Positions 1-5,597 of a DNA stretch of 5,597 nt are shown piece after piece; the first letter of the stretch is position 1, and every line of letters starts with the position of its first letter. The position numbers and the translations under genes were made by a program. The notes below the pieces were generated by a model that was given only the letters and a program-made list of their open reading frames with translations, ran no database searches and had not been told where the DNA came from. Where the stretch lies: the NCBI GenBank assembly GCA_919901705.1, contig CAKKPR010000218.1, forward strand, positions 1 through 5,597, given 5' to 3'. The stretch comes from Thermodesulfovibrionales bacterium. Its GTDB lineage: Bacteria > Nitrospirota > Thermodesulfovibrionia > Thermodesulfovibrionales > UBA1546.

Positions 1-2003
1 TTTTTGAGCAACTCAATTTCATCATGCAGCGTTGTTAATGAGAGAGATACATCTTCAACATCCCTTGTAATAGTCGTCCCTATAACCTTAATCTGCTCTA
101 TCGCAGCCGTAACATTTTCGTTCATCTTCTGCTGATTTGATGTTGACTGCCCTATTTTTTTTATCCGTTCATCCGCAAGTTCGAGATTTTTTGATATCAT
201 CTTGATGCTTGTAGCCTCTTCTTCGGTTCCCTGCTTAACAATATCAGCAGCATCCTTTACATCACTGGCGCTCTCAAGCAGATGAGATGTCCCCTTCTGC
301 TGTTCCTGCGTTGACTTTGCGACCTGTTCCATCATCCTCCTGATATTTTCTATTGAAAGCGCAACCTGCTTTAGTCCCTTTACCTGCTCTTCTGTTGCCC
401 TCTCTATGGACCGCGACATATCAGCAGACTGCTCTGATGCTATTAGTGTCTCTCTGAGAGCCTCCCCAACCTTAAAAACCATTGAGCCGCCCTCGTTAAC
501 CCTCTTCATACCTGAATCTATTGATTTTACTGCCTCTGATATCTCTGACTGTATTGTTTTGATAATATTGGCAATATCCCTTGTAGATGACGCAGTCCTG
601 TCACTGAGCGCCCTTATCTCATCAGCAACAACAGAGAAGCTCTTGCCGTACTCTCCGGCCTGTGCAGCCAGTATAGCTGCATTCAGGCTAAGGAGGTTTG
701 TCTGTTCTGTCACATCTTTTATAACAGAAAGGATTTTTTCGATATCTGCCGACCTTGTGCCGAGACGGGTTATTATCTCTGATGAGTGTTTTACCTCTTC
801 GGATATCTTTTCCATGCCTTCGACTGCATCAACAACTGCCATCATCCCAACTTCTGATGCCACTTCAGTGACCTTTGAAGCAAGTGCAGATGATTCCTTT
901 GCGCTGCTCTCAACCTCCCTTACCGATGCGTTTATCTCCTCGATAGCAGCTGAAGTATCCTCCACCGCAGCAGATGCCTCTTCAGTATTGGCCGCGATCA
1001 TTTTGGCAGTCTGGGTCATTTCAGCAACTACGGAATAAGCGTCTTCCGTAGCCTTAAACAGCTTGCCTGTGCTGGCGGCAATCTCATCTGCCGTTGCCTT
1101 CATCTCGAGCAGCGATGTCACGTTCTCATTGGAAAAATCTATAAGCTTTCCGGTATCCTCCGTTATATGATCCTGAGAACTCTTTGCCTGTTTTATAGAG
1201 GCTGCTGAGGCATTGATTGATTCGCCCTGCTTCTGGGTTCCCTGTGTAATGTTCTTGAAGGTAAGGTTCAACTGGTCTATAGCCATTGAGACATTCTCGG
1301 ATATAGAACCCAGCTTATTTAACGTGGAAGCCAGCCTGTCAATAAGAAAACTGAACCCCTTTGCTATGCTGCCGATCTCATTAGCTCCAAATTCCGGGAC
1401 CTCTACAGTCAGGTCGCCTGCAGTTGCCTTTTTTATCTTTTCGTTAAGCATTTCAATAGGCCTTCCAACCTTTTTCTGGAAAAAATAATAAAGGGCAGAG
1501 ATAAGCAGCGTAAAGATTACTCCCTGAAGAAACGGCGTAATCTTCAGGATATTACCCAATGTCTCATTAACCCTCCTGCCTGAGTAATATATCTCAATCT
1601 TCCCGATCTTTTCCCCTGAAGAAATAATCGGCAGATTCATCACATTTTTCCACGGTATAAAAAAGGGATTAATGGTTTCTCCCCTTTCCTCGGTCCGCAT
1701 CACCTTTTCCTTCAGGACTTTCCCTTCTTTATCGGTAACCTTTATTGAGAGTATGTCTTCGTCCTTGCTCAGCCCCTCCATGCAAAGATCAATATAGTCA
1801 AAATTAAACGTAGTTATAGAGCTGGCAGCAGAATTTGCAACAATAGAGCCGGCTATCTTTATCTTCTCTTTCAGCCCGTCATTAAGCGACCCCTTCCACG
1901 GCCCGATAAGATACCAGAGACTCATTCCTCCCTGTCCGACAAGAAGTACGATTACTACTATGGCTATAAAACTCACTGCAAGCGAATGTCTTATCTTTAT
2001 CAT
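1..2003 (-). CDS. Methyl-accepting chemotaxis protein, 3' end beyond window (partial)
   Basis: Chemoreceptor that would control a CheA kinase through CheW. I translated 667 codons without a stop; the gene leaves the window at base 1, so its C-terminus is unknown. The start is the ATG at 2003-2001, sharing one base with the upstream receptor's stop (TGATG), with GGGGA 7 bases before it. Layout: membrane helix about residues 8-25; periplasmic region about 30-155 with no CxxCH and no family I recognise; second membrane helix about 158-175; HAMP about 176-230 (RPIEML, GANEIGSI); signalling coiled coil from about 240. The hairpin tip lies near residues 422-476, with QTNLLSLNAAILAAQAGE at 434-451. 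Residues 337-346 and 351-360 fit the consensus for methylation sites (small-small-x-x-E-E-x-x-small-small), at E341/E342 and E355/E356. Oddities: Leu445 and Gln448 replace the usual Glu and Arg of the tip, and Ser455 replaces a Gly of the GRGF motif. The ligand is unknown. Confidence 0.95.
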   Translation of the reverse strand, partial: MIKIRHSLAVSFIAIVVIVLLVGQGGMSLWYLIGPWKGSLNDGLKEKIKIAGSIVANSAASSITTFNFDYIDLCMEGLSKDEDILSIKVTDKEGKVLKEKVMRTEERGETINPFFIPWKNVMNLPIISSGEKIGKIEIYYSGRRVNETLGNILKITPFLQGVIFTLLISALYYFFQKKVGRPIEMLNEKIKKATAGDLTVEVPEFGANEIGSIAKGFSFLIDRLASTLNKLGSISENVSMAIDQLNLTFKNITQGTQKQGESINASAASIKQAKSSQDHITEDTGKLIDFSNENVTSLLEMKATADEIAASTGKLFKATEDAYSVVAEMTQTAKMIAANTEEASAAVEDTSAAIEEINASVREVESSAKESSALASKVTEVASEVGMMAVVDAVEGMEKISEEVKHSSEIITRLGTRSADIEKILSVIKDVTEQTNLLSLNAAILAAQAGEYGKSFSVVADEIRALSDRTASSTRDIANIIKTIQSEISEAVKSIDSGMKRVNEGGSMVFKVGEALRETLIASEQSADMSRSIERATEEQVKGLKQVALSIENIRRMMEQVAKSTQEQQKGTSHLLESASDVKDAADIVKQGTEEEATSIKMISKNLELADERIKKIGQSTSNQQKMNENVTAAIEQIKVIGTTITRDVEDVSLSLTTLHDEIELLK

Positions 2004-4861
2004 CACATCATCCCCAGTTTTGACATCATGGATTTTATATTATCATAATCCTCATCCCTCGCCTCAACAAAACCCGTATAGCTCTTGGTTATGGATTCAA
2101 GTATGCGCCGGTTTTCCGGAGACGGGTTGGTCAACTCAGTCAAGGCAGACTTCAGGCGGGATACTTCTTCCTTATCCACTGCTTTATTAACGCATATATT
2201 AAATTCAGGAATATTTTCTGAGACCTTTAGAAACTTTAAGCCCTGATCCCTGAACTTGTGTGCAGTCGCCTCCATAATACCGCCTGCATCAAACTCGCCC
2301 TGGAGCACTGCCTTGGCAACGTCATCGTGATGGCCGAGATAGTTGTAGTAATGAAGATCTTTCAGTTCTATGCCTGCCTCCAAAAGCATGGCCCTCGGCA
2401 CAATATGGCTTGATGTTGAGTGGAAGTCCCCAAAGGCAAATGTCTTGCCCTTTAAATCTTCCACTGAATTTACATTCCTGTCCATCCTTGCAATTATCAC
2501 GGAATGCTGATAAGGTTTGCCGTCCCTGAGCGCCTTTGCAATCACATCAGTGTCATATTTATTGTGCGCCTCTATATACGTAGACGGCGTCATATAACAC
2601 ATCTGTGTTACGTTCTTGCCGATATCGCTTACCGCTTCTTCAAAATCAATGGCCACTTTCAGTTCAACCTTCCTGTTAAGTTTCTTGCTGAGATACTCTG
2701 CCAGCGGAGTGAACTTTATAAACATGTCTGCAGGAGATTCCAGAGGCACAACTCCAAATCTTATTATGCCTTTGCCTTTTTCCTCGGAAAATTTGAATCT
2801 CTTTATTTCTGTGTCGATTAACTCTGCATCCTTCAGGAGCGCCCTTAAGGAATTATTTACATTAAATGCAAGGTCGCGGTTTCCTTTTGGAATCTCTTTA
2901 ATCTTCTCTGTGGAATTCCATATCTGGTTCGAACCTATCTTCTGCTCATAGATGGCCCTTGAAATCTGCTGACTCTTGTCGGAGACTATCTCAATAGCCT
3001 GCGAAATATGCTTGCTGTTTACTGCCTGTTCTTCTGTTGCTGTCTTGACCTGCTGAGATATATCCCTCATCTTTTCTGTTGCAGTCATTATCAGGGATAT
3101 GCCTTTTGACTGCTCTGATGTTGCTTTGGCAATCAGGCCTGTCATACCCTTAACGCGTTCCATTGCCTCTGAAACCAGCTTTACTGACTTTGTCTGTTCT
3201 CCCGTGGAGCGTTCTATGGAAAATGCCATCTCCGAAGATTTTTTGGAACTCTCAAGAATCTTTTTTAATGCATCAGACGCCTCTTTTGAAAGTTTAAAGC
3301 CGTCTTCAACAGATATCAGCCCTTCCCCCATTGCATGGACAGCGCCCTTTACCTCCTGCTGGACAGATTGTATCAGAGAGCCTATTTCCTGGGTTGAAAA
3401 TGCCGTCCTTTCGGCAAGGTCCTTAATCTCATCTGCAACAACTGAAAATCCCTTGCCGTGCTCTCCTGCCTGAGCAGCGAGTATCGCTGCATTCAAGGCA
3501 AGGAGCGTCGTCTGATCCGTAATCTCATCTATCACATTAAGGATCTTTCCTATCTCTTCAGACCTGCCGCCAAGTTTCTTTATAAATTCATTTGTCTTTT
3601 CAACTGAAAATTTTATATTTTTCATTCCGTCTATTGTTTTTTCTATGGACGTCATGCCGAATGTTGAGGCGTCGGTCATGACCTTTTCGGATAACTTTGC
3701 CGATTCCTTCGCGTTCAGTTCAACCTCTTTTACAGAAGATGCTATCTCTTCTATTGCTGAAAGGGTTTCATCGGTTATGCCTGAAAGATTGTCAGCATTC
3801 TGCGCCACTTCTTTTATTGTGGCAGAAAGCTCCTCAATCGAAGATGACGTTGCCTCAACAGAGCCAAAGAGGTCATGGGTGCTGTTTGTCACCTGTCCTA
3901 TGCTCGTAGCAATCTCATCCATCGAGGCTGCCGTCTCTTCCGTAGATGCGGCAAGCCCCTCCGTGCTCTCGGTAATCTCTGAAATAGCAGCATTCATCTG
4001 TTCAACCGAACTCGAAATATCAGCTATTGCCTCTGCCTCAAGCTGGGTCCCGTCCACAACTTTCTTGGAATCCTTTTCAACATTCCCGGCTACGCGTGAG
4101 ATTCTTAGCGAGACGTCTTTAATCCTCTGAAGTATCCTTCCCAAGGAACCAATAGACTCCTTTACGGACTGGCTGAGCCTGGCAATCTCATCCTTGCCCT
4201 TTATATCTGTCTCAAATGAGAGATCACCCTCCGCCAGCCTCAAGGCTGCCATCTCTATCGCCTTTACAGGCACGATAACCATCTTCCTGAGCATGAACCA
4301 CAGCACCAGGCTGAAACCGAGAGCTCCCAAAACGGTCAGTATGATTACGGTTACTATTGATTTCATCGCCTTATCATATTCCTTCTCAATAGAAAGCGAG
4401 ACCTTTACTGCGCCGAGGAGAGATCCCTCCTGGGCATGACAGCCCTTGCACGAAGAAGTATTTTCAAGAGGTTTATAAAGAACAAACTTTTTTGCATCTT
4501 TTATCATGACCGGCATTTTCGTATCTATTAGCTTCTTTATAGTGGCAGCTTCTTCTGGCGGCGAATCTTTTTTAAATGCCTCCCGGCCCTCAAAATTTAT
4601 TATACGAATATCCTCTATACCGCCAACGCCCCTGATGCCCTCTACAAGTTCCTTTGTAAGATCAGGCCTGTTCTCTATCATTGTCCTCTCAACATTCTTT
4701 GTAACAATAGCAGCAGTGGTCTTTGAATTTTCTTCAGTAATTCCATAAAGAGTTGACTTCTCTATAAGCATGGTCATAATACCTGCCAGAACAATTCCGA
4801 CAAAAAGCATGCTCAAAACTGTAATAATTATTTTTAATTCAAGTTTTTCGCTCATTTTCAT
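2003..4861 (-). CDS. Heme-c-sensing methyl-accepting chemotaxis protein fused to a C-terminal PhnD-like binding domain
   Basis: Complete 952-residue chemoreceptor, much longer than the usual 500-700. Order: membrane helix about residues 10-33; periplasmic domain 34-167 ending in a c-type heme site, C138-K-G-C-H142, just before SLLGAVKVSLS, similar in layout to the heme-c PAS-type sensors of Geobacter MCPs GSU0582 and GSU0935; second helix about 168-191; HAMP about 192-245; signalling coiled coil about 260-680 with the hairpin tip at about 438-490; short linker; then a PhnD-family (phosphate/phosphonate ABC transporter) binding domain at about 697-945. PhnD marks are FGVVPLESP at 702-710, PLAEYLSKKL at 719-728, an STS triplet at 815-817, PRAMLLEAGI at 822-831 and GHHDDVAKAVLQGEFDAGG at 843-861. 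No hydrophobic segment precedes that domain, so it should be cytoplasmic. Residues 304-313 and 339-348 match methylation-site consensus. There is no CheR-tethering pentapeptide; the protein ends LGMM. It is translationally coupled to the next receptor. Start: GGAGG lies 4 bases before this ATG; Met3 (10 bases) is the alternative. Confidence 0.96.
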   Translation of the reverse strand: MKMSEKLELKIIITVLSMLFVGIVLAGIMTMLIEKSTLYGITEENSKTTAAIVTKNVERTMIENRPDLTKELVEGIRGVGGIEDIRIINFEGREAFKKDSPPEEAATIKKLIDTKMPVMIKDAKKFVLYKPLENTSSCKGCHAQEGSLLGAVKVSLSIEKEYDKAMKSIVTVIILTVLGALGFSLVLWFMLRKMVIVPVKAIEMAALRLAEGDLSFETDIKGKDEIARLSQSVKESIGSLGRILQRIKDVSLRISRVAGNVEKDSKKVVDGTQLEAEAIADISSSVEQMNAAISEITESTEGLAASTEETAASMDEIATSIGQVTNSTHDLFGSVEATSSSIEELSATIKEVAQNADNLSGITDETLSAIEEIASSVKEVELNAKESAKLSEKVMTDASTFGMTSIEKTIDGMKNIKFSVEKTNEFIKKLGGRSEEIGKILNVIDEITDQTTLLALNAAILAAQAGEHGKGFSVVADEIKDLAERTAFSTQEIGSLIQSVQQEVKGAVHAMGEGLISVEDGFKLSKEASDALKKILESSKKSSEMAFSIERSTGEQTKSVKLVSEAMERVKGMTGLIAKATSEQSKGISLIMTATEKMRDISQQVKTATEEQAVNSKHISQAIEIVSDKSQQISRAIYEQKIGSNQIWNSTEKIKEIPKGNRDLAFNVNNSLRALLKDAELIDTEIKRFKFSEEKGKGIIRFGVVPLESPADMFIKFTPLAEYLSKKLNRKVELKVAIDFEEAVSDIGKNVTQMCYMTPSTYIEAHNKYDTDVIAKALRDGKPYQHSVIIARMDRNVNSVEDLKGKTFAFGDFHSTSSHIVPRAMLLEAGIELKDLHYYNYLGHHDDVAKAVLQGEFDAGGIMEATAHKFRDQGLKFLKVSENIPEFNICVNKAVDKEEVSRLKSALTELTNPSPENRRILESITKSYTGFVEARDEDYDNIKSMMSKLGMM

Positions 4862-4865
4862 AATG

Positions 4866-4870
4866 CCTCC
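4866..4870 (-). promoter_or_regulatory. Ribosome binding site of the MCP-PhnD gene
   Basis: GGAGG on the minus strand, 4 bases before the ATG at 4861-4859 and 10 bases before a second in-frame ATG at 4855-4853 (MKM start). Both spacings flank the usual 5-9 optimum, so the motif supports a start here but does not choose between residues 1 and 3. It excludes the upstream frame that reads through 4839-5135. Confidence 0.7.
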
Positions 4871-4896
4871 ATATTAAGAATTCAAAAAATAAATTT

Positions 4897-4927
4897 ATTA
4901 TAGTCAACGCCAAAAGAAAGTTGTCAT
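4897..4927 (-). promoter_or_regulatory. Candidate sigma-70-type promoter for the two receptor genes
   Basis: A perfect TATAAT lies on the minus strand at 4902-4897, about 36 bases upstream of the receptor start. The best -35 match is ATGACA at 4927-4922 (five of six bases of TTGACA), but its 19-base spacing is longer than ideal. The -35 hexamer is formed by the outer end of the neighbouring repeat element, so the insertion may have supplied part of the promoter. It would give the receptor pair its own transcript, separate from cheW, with a leader of about 30 bases. This is inference from motif matches in an AT-rich stretch. Confidence 0.35.
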
Positions 4928-5104
4928 TGCGAGGAGCGCAGCGACGTGGCAATCCGACCTGAAGGGTCGTTGCGAGGGCAAAGCCCGTGGCAATCTCAAG
5001 TCGAGATTCCTCACGGAGTTTATCCAGAGCGACAAAAAGAGATTGCTTCGCTTTGCTCGCAATGACAAAAGCGAAGGGTTCGCAATGACACGCCGTCATT
5101 GTCA
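4921..5104. repeat. Composite palindromic intergenic repeat element (REP/MITE-like)
   Basis: This block fills most of the 277-base gap between the cheW-like gene and the first receptor. Its ends are a perfect 13-base inverted pair, TTGTCATTGCGAG at 4921-4933 and its complement at 5056-5068, and the similarity continues inward to GGCAATC at 4948-4954 against GATTGC at 5041-5046. A degenerate copy in the same orientation as the left arm lies at 4967-4997; it shares CGTGGCAATC with the left arm (4945-4954 and 4986-4995). Smaller stems are AATCTC/GAGATT (4992-4997 and 5003-5008), CGACC/GGTCG (4955-4959 and 4965-4969) and CAATGAC/GTCATTG (5083-5089 and 5095-5101). The motif is of the kind that, when mistranslated, gives the many 'RHCEERSDEAI'-like spurious proteins in Nitrospirota and Desulfobacterota genomes. 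No transposase is present, so it would be moved in trans or be a decayed relic. Confidence 0.85.
5067..5083 (-). terminator. Weak candidate intrinsic terminator after the cheW-like gene
   Basis: Read on the minus strand, GCGAA (5083-5079), a CCC loop and TTCGC (5075-5071) form a 5-base-pair stem followed by four T residues (5070-5067), about 55 bases past the cheW-like stop codon. The stem and T tract are short, and the site lies inside the repeat element, so it may be incidental. A stronger fold could form from the 13-base outer arms of the repeat, but it has no T tract. Confidence 0.22.
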
Positions 5105-5138
5105 ACTTATCTAAGTCGTTCACTATAGTTCTCAATTT

Positions 5139-5597
5139 TCATTTTAGATTTATTTCCAATATCTTTTCCATGCGTATGACAGAGATAAATCTGCTGTTAT
5201 AAAGAACAACCCCCTCGATAAACATTAACTCTGCTTCCGACAGATGTGCAGGCGGCTCAACAATCTCCGACGGAGAAATGCGGATAACACCTTTTACCTT
5301 ATCTATAACAGCGCCCACCGGGCCTTTCGGGCCTTTCAGCGTCAGTATTTTTTTGCGGGAATTATCTGCCTGCAAATCCGCTACAACTGTATCCCCTTTG
5401 CCCTTTATCGAAAGCCTCTTTTTCAAATCTATAACAGGTATTATCTTACCCCTTAAGGAAGTAATGCCGAGGATATAATCAGGCACCTTTGGAACCATCA
5501 TGATTCGTTGAAATCTGAGTATCTCCTCAATATCAAAAACTCTGAAGGCAAATTCTTCAGTAGAGAGGTGAAATGTCAAAAGCTCTACTATCTCTTC
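5139..5597 (-). CDS. cheW: CheW-like chemotaxis adaptor protein, 5' end beyond window (partial)
   Basis: Adaptor that links chemoreceptors to the kinase CheA in the cytoplasmic array. 152 residues are visible, ending LEINLK before a TAA stop; one CheW domain normally spans about 140-160 residues, so only a few N-terminal residues should be missing. The frame is open to the window edge, reading EEIVELLTFHLSTEEFAF. This is the usual CheW opening strand, so the TTG at 5579 is an internal Leu codon and not the start. Family marks, numbered from the first visible codon, are the VPKVPDYILGITSLRG stretch at 35-50, followed by KIIPVIDLKKRL at 51-62, which includes the conserved Arg of the NLRG-type loop; GAVIDKV comes later, and the domain closes with the FIEGV and RFISVIRMEKIL strands. 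It lies upstream of two receptors on the same strand, as expected for a chemosensory cluster. It could also be the C-terminal CheW domain of a larger protein such as CheV or CheA; the upstream sequence would decide. Confidence 0.92.
   Translation of the reverse strand, partial: EEIVELLTFHLSTEEFAFRVFDIEEILRFQRIMMVPKVPDYILGITSLRGKIIPVIDLKKRLSIKGKGDTVVADLQADNSRKKILTLKGPKGPVGAVIDKVKGVIRISPSEIVEPPAHLSEAELMFIEGVVLYNSRFISVIRMEKILEINLK

Noticed and set aside
406..1038. 210-residue plus-strand open frame, low-complexity Ser/Ala/Ile-rich
   Set aside because: It lies wholly antisense to the signalling domain of the second receptor; heptad-patterned coiled-coil codons on the other strand give long stop-free shadows.
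2740..2840. Possible frameshift or assembly join creating the MCP-PhnD fusion
   Set aside because: The frame is continuous through a plausible linker, with no leftover start, ribosome binding site or signal peptide for a separate PhnD protein and no disrupted MCP end.
3645..4130. 161-residue plus-strand open frame, with similar ones at 3099-3473, 2616-2951 and 1213-1488
   Set aside because: All are antisense to the receptor coding frames, with compositions that mirror the coiled coil. No domain or ribosome binding site argues for them.
4921..5104. CRISPR array
   Set aside because: The repeated units are inverted, unequal and unevenly spaced, without uniform spacers.
5077..5105. TTGACA at 5105-5100 (minus strand) as a promoter -35 box
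   Set aside because: The sequence 17 bases downstream is CGAACC, nothing like a -10 box, and the hexamer comes from the repeat.
4839..5135. 98-residue minus-strand open frame between the cheW-like gene and the first receptor
   Set aside because: It is the translation of the palindromic repeat (CHCEPFAFVIASKAKQS-type sequence, a known source of spurious annotations). It overlaps the start of the receptor in another frame and has no family resemblance.
5139..5579. TTG at 5579 as the start of the cheW-like gene
   Set aside because: The frame continues upstream to the window edge with EEIVEL, which fits the normal first strand of CheW, so the true start lies outside the window.

Overview
The window is a chemotaxis (chemosensory) cluster read entirely from the minus strand, right to left. 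The order is a cheW-like adaptor (5' end cut off by the right edge), a 277-base spacer filled by a palindromic repeat element, a 952-residue chemoreceptor (MCP) with an unusual architecture, and a second MCP that starts on the stop codon of the first (TGATG) and runs off the left edge. About 95% of the window is coding. The many plus-strand open frames are antisense shadows of the two receptor genes.

The first receptor (2003-4861) is the notable gene. It has a periplasmic sensor domain with a CxxCH heme c-binding motif, then a second membrane helix, a HAMP domain and a long MCP signalling hairpin. After the signalling domain comes a complete PhnD-like (phosphate/phosphonate ABC transporter) substrate-binding domain. 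By topology that domain lies in the cytoplasm, although the family is normally periplasmic. The protein therefore looks like a two-input receptor: a redox or gas-type heme input outside and a small-ligand input inside, converging on one kinase-control hairpin.

The second receptor (1-2003, partial) has a different periplasmic domain without heme motifs, plus HAMP and a signalling hairpin. Both hairpin tips carry the same departure from the E. coli Tsr pattern: the trimer-contact Glu and Arg are replaced by Leu and Gln (NAAILAAQAGE). This suggests that the two receptors belong to one receptor class and could work in a common array with the neighbouring CheW.

The organism is a Gram-negative bacterium, because periplasmic heme c and a periplasmic sensor loop imply a cytochrome c maturation system. 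Moderate GC, frequent ATA and AGG codons, a heme-c MCP and a repeat of the type GTCATTGCGAGGAGCG...GGCAATC suggest Nitrospirota (Thermodesulfovibrionia-like) or Desulfobacterota. This assignment is inference from style, not proof.
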